The position numbers and the translations under genes were made by a program. A DNA stretch of 64,000 nt, from positions 62,001 to 126,000 of the forward strand of contig JAJCYW010000003.1 of assembly GCA_029262675.1 (NCBI GenBank), read 5' to 3'. This stretch comes from Chloroflexota bacterium (GTDB lineage Bacteria > Chloroflexota > Dehalococcoidia > DSTF01 > RBG-16-68-14). The stretch's first letter is position 1. Each line of letters opens with the position of its first letter. This document shows, one piece after another, positions 8,007 through 15,314 of this stretch. The notes beneath the pieces are model-generated. The model was not told the DNA's origin and ran no database searches. It saw only the letters and a list, made by a program, of their open reading frames with translations.

Positions 8007-8816
8007 CTAGTGGTGGAACTCGCCGCCGTTGACGTCTAGGCACTGGCCCGTAATCGCGCGGGCAAGGTCGGACGCAAGAAAGACGACGGCGTCGGCGATC
8101 TCGTCGGGTTCCGGCAGCTTGCGGAGGTCGACATCCGCAGCGGTTTCGTCGTAAATGACCTGTGGCTCGACCCCGCGCTGCTTGGCGAGGTGCGCGAAGT
8201 AGGCTTTGAGCGTGTCGGCCCAGATGTAGCCCGGCGCGACGGTGTTCACGCGCACGCCCTGGGGGCCGAGCTCGGTCGATAGGCTCTGCGCTACCGAGAG
8301 CAGGGCGGACTTCGTCATCTTGTACGCGCCGTAAGGCCGTCGCGAGTGTCGCAGCACCGCGGAGTTGATCATGACGACGCTGCCGCAGCTCGCGACCAGC
8401 GCCGGCGTGAAGAGGTTCGTCAGGCGCAACGCGGCGAGGACGTTGGTCTCCATAGATGAACGGATCTTGGCGAAATCGGCGTCGGCGAGATCGGTCATCG
8501 GCGTCATCGCGAAAGCGTTGTTGACCAGCGTATCCACGCGGCCGAACTCTGCGACGGCGGTCTCCGCGAGGTGCCGCGCGGACGTTTCGTCCGCGATGTC
8601 GGTGGGGATGCAGAGGGCGCGGCGTCCAAGTGCTTCGACCTCGGCCGCGACCTCCTGCAGGCGGGCTTCCGTGCGCGCCGCGAGGACGACGTCGGCGCCG
8701 GCGAGGGCGCAGCGCACGGCAATTGATCTGCCGAGGCCGGGCCCGACGCCAGAGACGACGACGACTTTGTCTTCTAACAGAGGCAGGAGCGGTGAGCCCT
8801 TCTTCGTCTTCGTCAT
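8007..8816 (-). CDS. Short-chain dehydrogenase/reductase of the DUF1214 operon
   Basis: This is a 269-aa classical SDR with the TGxxxGxG variant SGVGPGLGRS near residue 20, a VNNA motif (LVNNAFAM), the catalytic Ser region VVMINSAVL and the YGAYKMTK catalytic Tyr/Lys. It ends with a typical AITGQCLDVNGGE segment. It probably oxidises or reduces a secondary alcohol or ketone with NAD(P). The ATG at 8816 overlaps the TGA of the upstream DUF1214 gene (ATGA at 8813-8816), showing translational coupling; an upstream in-frame start at 8870 is therefore less likely. The sulfotransferase follows five bases after its stop. Confidence 0.88.
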   Translation of the reverse strand: MTKTKKGSPLLPLLEDKVVVVSGVGPGLGRSIAVRCALAGADVVLAARTEARLQEVAAEVEALGRRALCIPTDIADETSARHLAETAVAEFGRVDTLVNNAFAMTPMTDLADADFAKIRSSMETNVLAALRLTNLFTPALVASCGSVVMINSAVLRHSRRPYGAYKMTKSALLSVAQSLSTELGPQGVRVNTVAPGYIWADTLKAYFAHLAKQRGVEPQVIYDETAADVDLRKLPEPDEIADAVVFLASDLARAITGQCLDVNGGEFHH

Positions 8817-10000
8817 CCGAGCACACGGGCGGCGACGGCGGCCTGTCGCGCGGCGATTCGGGCCGTCCACTCGTCGGGCGTGACGCGGGCAGCGTCGTAG
8901 TGGGGCAGGGCGGTGGGCAGGCTATCGAAGGCGACGACCTCTGCCTCGGGGCCGTCGGCGAGCGTGTACTTGCGGGAGACGCGCTGCCAGCGGATCTGGA
9001 TGTAGCCGCGTCGGTGGCCCGTGCACTCCAGCCAGTTGGCGAGTCCGGGGTCGCGTTCGCTGATGACGAATCGCAGCTTGCCGTCCGCGTCGATACGCGC
9101 CTGGGCGGCGGTGAGACTGGTCTGGTGGTTGATGAAGTCCGTGGAGATGTACCACATGCTGCCGAGCTGGATGCCCTGGTACGGCGCGTCGGAGGCGGGC
9201 ACGGTAACGATCATCGCCTGGTCGTCGGCGAGATCGTAGTGGCCAACGGCCGAGTACTGCGTCGTCAGGCCGCCGGGCGTCAGGCGCGGTTCGGTGAGCG
9301 TGTTGACCGGCAGCTTGAGGTAGAACCACTCCGGGAACGCCAGGAACGTCTTGAGCTGGCCCAGGAGTGCCTTGCCCGCCCGCGCGTAGCAGCGCGCCAG
9401 CGAGTCGGCGTCGGCGGCCGGCGGGGCCGTGCCCGCGCTATCGGCGCGATGGATGCGGATGGTGCCGGGGCGCTCGGTAGACCAGTCGCTGTAGACCTCG
9501 CGCACGAGCAGCATCGCCGCGCCGGGGCCGAGCGTGAAGTGGTTCGGGCCAGCGTTCGCCTTGGCCGGGCCGAACGTTAGCTCAAAGCTGCCGTCCTCGG
9601 CGATAGTGAACTCGCGGTCGTCGAACGCGGCGAGGCTCTCGGGGGCCTGCGCGGGCGAGTAATCGCCGTTCATCACCTGGAAGCTCAGGTCGGCCGTGGT
9701 GCCGCGGGTGCCGGTCACGACGTACTCTGCGTCGTCCTGGATGCGGGCGCTGAAGTAGAGCGTGTCCGGGTTATCGAGGCCGACCTTGGTGTAGGGCGTG
9801 GCGGAGCGGATGAAGCGCGGGTGTTGGGAGTCGCGCGACCACGCTACCTGGAGCGCGGCGCGGATGCTGCCGGCCAGGTAATCGTAGCCCTCCAGCAGGT
9901 CCTGCTCGGACTCCACGTGCGGGGCCGACGCGATGATGCCCTCCGCCTCGCGGATAGCGTCGATGAACGGCTTCGTCACGTCGTGTTCTTCTTCCGGCAC
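8813..10000 (-). CDS. DUF1214 domain-containing protein
   Basis: The product is 395 aa. The C-terminal half has the DUF1214 character: a VYSDWSTERPGTIRI segment near the middle and later APYQGIQLGSMWYISTDF with the conserved aromatic and Gln/Gly residues. The biochemical role of DUF1214 proteins is not established, although they often sit next to dehydrogenases and sulfotransferases. No signal peptide is seen. The start is a GTG at 10000, and the region around it is duplicated at 11830-11870. It is the first gene of the three-gene minus-strand unit, coupled by ATGA to the SDR. Confidence 0.8.
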   Translation of the reverse strand: MPEEEHDVTKPFIDAIREAEGIIASAPHVESEQDLLEGYDYLAGSIRAALQVAWSRDSQHPRFIRSATPYTKVGLDNPDTLYFSARIQDDAEYVVTGTRGTTADLSFQVMNGDYSPAQAPESLAAFDDREFTIAEDGSFELTFGPAKANAGPNHFTLGPGAAMLLVREVYSDWSTERPGTIRIHRADSAGTAPPAADADSLARCYARAGKALLGQLKTFLAFPEWFYLKLPVNTLTEPRLTPGGLTTQYSAVGHYDLADDQAMIVTVPASDAPYQGIQLGSMWYISTDFINHQTSLTAAQARIDADGKLRFVISERDPGLANWLECTGHRRGYIQIRWQRVSRKYTLADGPEAEVVAFDSLPTALPHYDAARVTPDEWTARIAARQAAVAARVLG

Positions 10001-10424
10001 GCCACAATCTTACGGGCGCGGCGCTGCGCGGCGCAACGGCTCGCAGTCGACGAAAACGGCTACAGGCTGCCTTCCCTAATGCCACGCCGCCGGCTGCAAC
10101 GAGCGCTCGGCCACGCGCCTCGGCTGGTATCCCCAGTACGGCGTGACGGCGTCGTCGTCCTGGCAGGCGCGCTGAACCTTTCTCGCCAGCTTGGCGTTGT
10201 GGCCGCCTCTGTTGACGACAGACAGGTAGGCCCAGAGGCCGAGCAGCCGGAGGCCACTTCTGGCCCGCGAGCGGCCCTTCAGCGCAGCCAGCCCGGCGAC
10301 TGCCGCGACGGCGAAGAGGCCCAATTTAGATCCTGATACTTGACGCCTGCGGTCATCCATGACGCAGCCTCCTCCGTTACAGAGAGGCGTGAGAGGCCCG
10401 GAACGGCTCTATTGTATGCCTGCC
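9985..10424. repeat. Segmental duplication, copy A
   Basis: This segment spans the start of the DUF1214 gene, the small membrane ORF A and its upstream leader (to the shared CTCTATTGTA near 10405-10415). It matches 11829-12124 in the same orientation. Matches include TCCGGCACGCC-CAATCTTACGGGCGC, the ORF body and the CAGAGAGGCGTG leader. Compared with copy B it keeps about 140 extra bases (10033-10172), which encode the C-terminal tail of ORF A. Confidence 0.8.
10076..10360 (-). CDS. Small membrane protein, copy A of a duplicated pair
   Basis: This 94-aa protein has a basic N terminus (MDDRRRQVSGSK), one hydrophobic segment (LGLFAVAAVAGLAALKG, residues 13-29), a basic patch (GRSRARSG) and a second hydrophobic stretch (LRLLGLWAYLSVVN). 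The tail of about 35 residues is polar and absent from copy B. A GGAGGAGG ribosome-binding site precedes the ATG. The first ~55 residues are nearly the same as in the protein at 11849-12067, and upstream DNA is also shared. Function is unknown; a small inner-membrane protein is the plain reading. Confidence 0.6.
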   Translation of the reverse strand: MDDRRRQVSGSKLGLFAVAAVAGLAALKGRSRARSGLRLLGLWAYLSVVNRGGHNAKLARKVQRACQDDDAVTPYWGYQPRRVAERSLQPAAWH

Positions 10425-10485
10425 GGGAAGATCATGCAATGAGCAAAGAATTGGCGGTGCTTTGTTGCCCGCGGCGGACGCGTTC

Positions 10486-10562
10486 GCCGAGCGCCGTCGA
10501 GATGGCGACCATTCGATGGAAGCTGTCGGTCAGCAGCCGCGCGACGATGGGCGGCATCACCC
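10486..10562 (-). pseudogene. znuB fragment
   Basis: On the minus strand this short stretch encodes MPPIVARLLTDSFHRMVAIS, almost the same as VVPPIVARLLTDSFHRMVAIS in the intact znuB-like gene (DNA match around 13770-13840). Nothing further of the gene is present. It is an orphan fragment lying between the duplicated segment A and the methyltransferase, in a 309-base gap that otherwise holds only a putative promoter (TGTTACACT near 10629-10637). Confidence 0.75.
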
Positions 10563-10669
10563 AATGGTACGGGCGTCGTGCTGCGCGGCGGAGGGGCGTG
10601 TTGGCGGGTGTGTCTTGCCCTGGTGCCGTCTGTTACACTCCGTCCGCAACAGCAGGAAAGGGGACGAGC

Positions 10670-11740
10670 ATGATTCTACGAATCGCAGCATTCGGTGTTG
10701 TCTTCGCGCTCATCGCGGCTACCGTGCGCAAAACGAGTTGGTACAGAACCAAGACCGCGTTTATCGGGTTGAAGCGTTTGGCAACGCTGTCCGAGGAGGA
10801 CAAGCAAGCTTCCATCGACGGTTTCAAATTCCTTCAACGAATGCAAGACGGCGAGAAGACCGAGACGGCGGATGAGACGAAAGCGGTCGCGGACTATTAC
10901 AAAGTCTTGAACAACATGTTGTCGGTCTTCGATTTGGAAAAGCTCTACCTCCCTCCATTGCTGAACGAATTTGAGGGGTTGTATGCGAATCAGTTGTTAT
11001 GCGAACAGGCCGTGTTGAAGGAACTGAATCTGCAGAAACCTGAAACGTCCCATCTCTTGGACATGGGGTGCGGGAGAGGAAGAATTTCGCATTATTTGGC
11101 CACGTTGACCGGTGGCCAGGTATCCGGCTACAACATCGATCCGAATCAGATCGAAAACGCGATCGGCTGGGCTGCTGAATGTGGAATGAGCGATCGACTC
11201 CACTTCAAAGTGGGCAATCATCACGATCCGCTTGAGTACGAATCAGGTACCTTCGATGGATGCTTTTCCTTCCAGGCCGTTTGGCCCTTCTTCAAGAAGG
11301 AGGAGCTGGATGACCATGCGAGAGAAATGTACCGCGTGTTGAAACCCGGAGCTCGATACTCTTGTTCTGAGTATCTGTTGACCCCTCATTTTGATTGGAA
11401 CAACGAAGAACATGTGACGCTTCACAAACTGTACCTTCCAACTCTGGCGGCCACGCAATCGATGTATCCAGCCGACGTCTGTGCCGCATTGGAACGGGCG
11501 GGTTTCAAGATTCTCATTTCGGCGCCTTCGAGAAGCCCAGCTTGGCCGCTGGGCGAGCAGAAGCGCGATTTGATCTTGAGGGCTCGAAAAGTGGTTAGAG
11601 GCCTTGAGGCGATTCGCATTATGCCGCCATGGGTCGAAGAATTGCTCGAACTACTTCAAACAGGTGGCCAAGCCTGGACGGATGCCGAAAAGGCGAAGAT
11701 TGCAGATTTGAACTGGAGAATCGTGGCGGAGAAACACTGA
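10670..11740 (+). CDS. SAM-dependent methyltransferase, sterol-methyltransferase-like, foreign-looking
   Basis: The 356-aa product has an N-terminal hydrophobic anchor (residues 1-18), then an all-helical stretch, then a class I methyltransferase core: motif I LLDMGCGRGRISHYLA (SAM-binding glycines), GYNIDPNQIENA with the acidic residue at the end of strand 2, FDGCFSFQAVWPFF as motif post-I/II, and YRVLKPGARYSCSEYLL as motif III. The layout resembles Erg6-type sterol/lipid C-methyltransferases, including those of eukaryotes, but no substrate can be proved. A strong AGGAAAGGGG ribosome-binding site precedes the ATG at 10670. Base composition is clearly lower in GC than the surrounding genes, with many codons ending in A/T, and it sits between two copies of a duplicated segment. 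Both point to horizontal transfer. Confidence 0.75.
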   Translation: MILRIAAFGVVFALIAATVRKTSWYRTKTAFIGLKRLATLSEEDKQASIDGFKFLQRMQDGEKTETADETKAVADYYKVLNNMLSVFDLEKLYLPPLLNEFEGLYANQLLCEQAVLKELNLQKPETSHLLDMGCGRGRISHYLATLTGGQVSGYNIDPNQIENAIGWAAECGMSDRLHFKVGNHHDPLEYESGTFDGCFSFQAVWPFFKKEELDDHAREMYRVLKPGARYSCSEYLLTPHFDWNNEEHVTLHKLYLPTLAATQSMYPADVCAALERAGFKILISAPSRSPAWPLGEQKRDLILRARKVVRGLEAIRIMPPWVEELLELLQTGGQAWTDAEKAKIADLNWRIVAEKH

Positions 11741-11828
11741 TCGTGTACGGCCTACGATCTCCAGAACGACCGGCTGCTGGTGGCCTCGTGCCCAGCGCTC
11801 GTTAAGGTTGATCTGGAATGGGCGCTTT

Positions 11829-12124
11829 TCGTCCGGCACGCCCCAATCTTACGGGCGCACCGCCGCGCGGCGCTGATGAACGCCTCTCGCCAGTCGGACG
11901 TTGGATCCGCCTCTATTGACTACAGATAAGTAGGCCCAGAGGCCGAGCAGCCGGAGGCCTGATCTGGACTGCGACCGGCCTTTCAGCGCAGCTAACCCGG
12001 CGACTGCCACCGGGATCGCGAAGCGGGCCAATCGTGATGCTGATACGTGTTGCCTGCGGTCATCCATGACGCCGCCTCCTACGCTTCACAGAGGCGTGTG
12101 AGGCCGGGAAGAATTCTATTGTAG
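11829..12124. repeat. Segmental duplication, copy B
   Basis: Direct repeat of 9985-10424. It begins with the start-codon region of the DUF1214 gene (now without the rest of that gene), fuses at about 11868 to the middle of the small ORF, and continues through the ORF start and its leader to CTATTGTA at about 12117-12124. The internal ~140 bases of copy A are missing. Confidence 0.8.
11849..12067 (-). CDS. Small membrane protein, copy B of a duplicated pair
   Basis: This is a 72-aa paralogue of the protein at 10076-10360. The shared core is MDDRR(R/Q), a hydrophobic segment (AVAGLAALKG), a basic patch and SGLRLLGLWAYLSVVNRGG. The C terminus differs (VRLARGVHQRRAAVRP) because the DNA after that point comes from the DUF1214 upstream region. 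The ATG at 12067 has an AGGAGG ribosome-binding site, so it is probably translated. Differences from copy A are mostly conservative or silent, which suggests both copies have been kept as coding sequence. Function unknown. Confidence 0.55.
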   Translation of the reverse strand: MDDRRQHVSASRLARFAIPVAVAGLAALKGRSQSRSGLRLLGLWAYLSVVNRGGSNVRLARGVHQRRAAVRP

Positions 12125-12205
12125 GCTGGGCGCGGTGACATTTCAAGAGGGTACGCACAAAGATTCGGCGGGCATATGCGACGTTATTGACAGCAGGCGC
12201 ACCGT

Positions 12206-13408
12206 GTGATGATGGCGGCTGATAATATGGAGTATATGCTGCCCAAACATCCCGACCAGTATGCGGACGACAATGAACTGCTCGAATGGGTCGAGCACTT
12301 GGTGCATGACCGCGTGGAAGAAGGGCCACGGCTCGATTACAAGGCGGAGATCTCGCTGGGTGAGCCGAATCAGCGACGCGAAGCGGCCAAGGACATCTCA
12401 TCATTCGCCAACGAGATTGGTGGTACGTTGCTGTACGGCATCCCTGAAGACGGCAGCGAGTCAGGCGCTCCTATCCCAACTACACCTTACGGGATTGATC
12501 CAGTCGCCGACTTAGAGCAGAAGCTCGAGAACATCTATGTGGATTCCATCCGGCCGACTTTGCCCGAGTGGAAAGTGCGGAAGGTCGCCCTGACGGAGTA
12601 TCCAGGTAAAGTCGTGTATTTAGTGTGGACGCCTGAGTCGTGGCTCGGTCCGCACATGGTCGAGTCCCACGGCGATTGGCGATACTATAGGCGCGGTCAG
12701 TTTCGGAATGTGGCGATGGCGGAACACGAAGTGCGAAGCCGGTATGAACGGCTGAGCCGGTTGCGCGATCTGGCTGGATCGGTTGTGGATGATATGGAGA
12801 CAGATACGCTGGCCGGGCGGTTCGATCAACCTTGTGGTAGCCATTACTTGGCATACCCGGCGTTTGCAACCTACGATCGTGCTGATTTTTCGACCACTGA
12901 AATGCGGACGTGGGTGGCCAGGCATTCGTATCCGCCGAACCAGTGGATGGCTGCGGCTTCCGGCGTGCAAACCCTACTTGAGCGGGAGCCGGGTCGTGAC
13001 AGGGGAGAGTGGTCTCCTTACGCCCGGATAACGCGTGGCGGAGCCATAAGCGTGTGGCGCCATACTGCCGTGACTCTCAGCGAAGGTCGTACGGAGCCGG
13101 AGACAATCGCCTATATAGCTGAGTTCCGAGAGATCGGCCTGTTCCTCGTGCGGGCGCAAGAATTGTTCGAGGAGCTCAACTACGTAGGGCCCTTGCGGCT
13201 AAGATTGCGGATTAGTGCGAGAGGCTGGCCTTTACGCATTCCGAGCGATGCGGGGCACCCGCATCGCGAATATCAAGGTTCACATCCGCTCGTGGTGGAA
13301 GTCGAAGTGCCGTCATCTGAACTGATGCTTAATCGTGAGCAGGTATTGCAGCAGTTGCGTGATGAGTTCATGCGAGCTTTTGGTATCTGGGATGCTACAT
13401 GGTTATGA
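12206..13408 (+). CDS. AlbA_2 / Schlafen-type ATP-binding domain protein
   Basis: The product is 400 aa. Residues ~30-150 carry the AlbA_2 (divergent AAA-4, Schlafen-like) domain: an E-x5-D-Y-K-x-E start (EEGPRLDYKAEIS), a KDISSFANEIGGTLLYGI core and a later YYRRGQFRNVAMAEHEV segment. The C-terminal ~230 residues are not recognised. They have alternating strands, no membrane segment and no helix-turn-helix at the end, unlike many AlbA_2 regulators. In other bacteria AlbA_2 proteins act in transcriptional control or phage defence; which applies here is unknown. Two ATGs are in tandem at 12206/12209, with a third in frame at 12227. GC content is below that of the housekeeping genes. It stands alone. 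Confidence 0.7.
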   Translation: MMMAADNMEYMLPKHPDQYADDNELLEWVEHLVHDRVEEGPRLDYKAEISLGEPNQRREAAKDISSFANEIGGTLLYGIPEDGSESGAPIPTTPYGIDPVADLEQKLENIYVDSIRPTLPEWKVRKVALTEYPGKVVYLVWTPESWLGPHMVESHGDWRYYRRGQFRNVAMAEHEVRSRYERLSRLRDLAGSVVDDMETDTLAGRFDQPCGSHYLAYPAFATYDRADFSTTEMRTWVARHSYPPNQWMAAASGVQTLLEREPGRDRGEWSPYARITRGGAISVWRHTAVTLSEGRTEPETIAYIAEFREIGLFLVRAQELFEELNYVGPLRLRLRISARGWPLRIPSDAGHPHREYQGSHPLVVEVEVPSSELMLNREQVLQQLRDEFMRAFGIWDATWL

Positions 13409-13496
13409 GAGAACACTTGGAGTGGCAAGATAGCCGATAACCTCGGCTTCCTCGTCGGGTTTGTCAGATTGCGCGGCACGGCGCCGAGTTCCGAGT

Positions 13497-13580
13497 GTTT
13501 AGAAAGCGTATGCTTTACCACCGAGCGACTCCGACTAGCGGCCCCCCTCCGATGATCGCAAAGGGCGTTGGGTGCTACGC
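13497..13580 (-). pseudogene. Decayed copy of the 5' half of tRNA-Gly and its upstream DNA
   Basis: Compared with 6769-6836, this stretch keeps the pattern AAGC..ATGCT.TACCAC.GAGC.ACTCC of the tRNA D and anticodon arms, followed by GATGATCGCAAAGGGCGTTGG against GATGATAGCACAGGGCGCTGG upstream of the real tRNA. The acceptor stem and anticodon arm are broken, so it cannot be a working tRNA. The rest of 13409-13601 holds nothing else I can assign. Confidence 0.5.
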
Positions 13581-13601
13581 AGCCAGCGCAGCGGCTCAGT
13601 C

Positions 13602-14444
13602 CTACCCCCGCGCGGCGGTGGGGACGGCGTTGGCGAGGCGGTCGCGGACGGAGGCGTAGAGCATGGCCGCGCCGAAAAACGCGGTGGCGAGCAGGACAAT
13701 CGATGCGCCAGATGACACGTCGATGAAGTAGCTAATCCAGATGCCGGCCAGCCCGCAGAACGCGCCGAGGCCGGTCGAGATGGCGACCATGCGGTGGAAG
13801 CTATCGGTGAGCAGCCGCGCGACGATCGGTGGCACGACGATGGCGGCGGCGATCAGCGTCGCGCCCATCACCTGCAGGGAGACGACGACTACGGCGGCGA
13901 GGATCAGGGAGAAGAGCGTGTCGATCCAGCCCGTGGGCACGCCGTAGTAGCGGGCGACATCTGGGTCGAACGTCGTGAACAGGAGCTGCCGGTACGAGAA
14001 GAAGACGGCGATGATCGTGAAGCCGGCGACGGCGGCGATCGCGTAGAGGTCGCGGTTGTCGACGGCGAGAATGTTGCCGAAGAGCGCCGCGTCGAAGCTG
14101 CGCGTGAATGTGCTGGTGCGGCTGATGAGAGCGACGCCGAGGGCGAAGCTGGCCGTGGTGATGATGCCAATGGCAGCGTCGGCGCCGATCGTCGGACGGC
14201 GGCGGGTGGTGGCGTTGATCAGCAGCGCCGAGGCAAATCCCCAGATGCTGGCGCCGATGTAGAAGTTGAACGACATCACGAAGCTGACGACGGCCCCGCC
14301 GAAGATGGCGTGCGAGAGGCCGTGGCCGATGTAGCTCATGCGGCGCAGCACGATGTAGACGCCCAGCAGGCCGCAGAGCCCGCCGACCATTGTCGCGGCG
14401 ATCAGGCCGCGGACGAAGAACTCGTACTGGAAAGGCTCAAACAT
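13602..14444 (-). CDS. znuB: Zinc/manganese ABC transporter permease
   Basis: The 280-aa protein is the inner-membrane permease of a metal ABC importer (ABC-3 family). It has eight or so hydrophobic segments, a VGGLCGLLGVYIVLRRMSYIG opening and the family's HGLSHAIFGG segment near residue 40, then VMGATLIAAAIVVPPIVARL before the last helices. The ATG at 14444 is chosen because MFEPFQYEFF is the usual opening and it overlaps the end of the ATPase gene by eight bases. It is the last gene of the zur-znuA-znuC-znuB unit. A 75-base copy of its middle lies at 10486-10562. Confidence 0.88.
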   Translation of the reverse strand: MFEPFQYEFFVRGLIAATMVGGLCGLLGVYIVLRRMSYIGHGLSHAIFGGAVVSFVMSFNFYIGASIWGFASALLINATTRRRPTIGADAAIGIITTASFALGVALISRTSTFTRSFDAALFGNILAVDNRDLYAIAAVAGFTIIAVFFSYRQLLFTTFDPDVARYYGVPTGWIDTLFSLILAAVVVVSLQVMGATLIAAAIVVPPIVARLLTDSFHRMVAISTGLGAFCGLAGIWISYFIDVSSGASIVLLATAFFGAAMLYASVRDRLANAVPTAARG

Positions 14445-15312
14445 CGCCCGCCCCCGTTTTCGGCCGGGCGGTCGCGCGCCGGTCGCCCGCCGCGTGCACG
14501 CCCTCGTGGCGGCCAATCGTGTGTGGCTGTTCGCCGACCAGCGTCAGGCCCTGGTACTTGATAATGGGCATCTCGGCGCCGTAGGTGCGCTTGAGGATCT
14601 CCGGTGTGAAGACGTCTGACGGCGCGCCCTCCGCGACGATCTCGCCGTTGATGCAAACGACCCATGCCAAGTGCGCGGCGACAGCGTTTAGCTCGTGCGT
14701 GGTCATGATGACGGTCACGCCCTGGTGGTTAAGCTCATCCAGCAGATGGAGAAGATCGTCGCGCGTCTTGATGTCGACGCCGGCCGTGGGCTCATCAAGC
14801 AAGAGCAGCTTCGGGCTGGAGATCAGCGCCCGCGCCAGGAAGACGCGCTGCTGCTGGCCGCCTGAGAGCTGACGGATGTGTCGCTTTGCGAGGTCGCCGA
14901 TGCCAAGACGTTCCAAGATCTCGCGCGCGCGGTCACGGTCGGCGCTGCGGTTCCAGGGGAACGGGCCGCCCTCCATGGCGCGTCCCATCATGACGACCTG
15001 CTCCACCGTCACGGGGAAGTTCCAGTCGACCGTCTCGAGCTGCGGGACGTAGCCGACGCGCGGCACGTCGCCGTTGAGCGTGCGTCCGTAGACGGCCACC
15101 TCGCCGCTGTGGACCGTCGTGCCACCGAGCAGCGCGCGCAGGAGCGTCGTCTTGCCGGAGCCGCTGGGGCCGAGCAGTCCGACGAAATCGCCCTCCGCGA
15201 TGCGAAGGCTAACGTCGTTCAGGACGACATCGCGGCCGTAGCCGCAGGTGAGGTTGCGGAGCTCGATGATCGCCTGATCAGGGCCGAGGTCGTGGGCTGA
15301 AGGATGGAGCAT
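14437..15312 (-). CDS. znuC: Zinc/manganese ABC transporter ATP-binding protein
   Basis: This is a 291-aa ABC ATPase. Walker A is GPSGSGKTTLL (residues ~49-59), the Q-loop is YVPQLETVDWNFP, the signature is LSGGQQQRVFLARAL, Walker B is LLLLDEPTAGVD and the switch His is TTHELN. The VDWNFPVTVEQVV segment is typical of Zn/Mn importers. The C-terminal ~40 residues are Arg/Gly/Ala-rich and go beyond the usual end. It begins two bases after the znuA stop and overlaps znuB by eight bases, so the three genes are tightly coupled. It powers metal uptake from the cytoplasmic face. Confidence 0.9.
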   Translation of the reverse strand: MLHPSAHDLGPDQAIIELRNLTCGYGRDVVLNDVSLRIAEGDFVGLLGPSGSGKTTLLRALLGGTTVHSGEVAVYGRTLNGDVPRVGYVPQLETVDWNFPVTVEQVVMMGRAMEGGPFPWNRSADRDRAREILERLGIGDLAKRHIRQLSGGQQQRVFLARALISSPKLLLLDEPTAGVDIKTRDDLLHLLDELNHQGVTVIMTTHELNAVAAHLAWVVCINGEIVAEGAPSDVFTPEILKRTYGAEMPIIKYQGLTLVGEQPHTIGRHEGVHAAGDRRATARPKTGAGDV

Positions 15313-15314
15313 GG

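Noticed and set aside
8002..8826. N-terminal extension of the sulfotransferase frame giving a 662-aa protein
   Set aside because: The extra part is Arg-rich, overlaps the SDR gene in another frame and contains no domain; it is a shadow.
12185..12234. TTGACA at 12185 and a TAATAT about 30 bases later as a promoter for the AlbA_2 gene
   Set aside because: Spacing is far from 17 bases and the second box lies inside the coding region.
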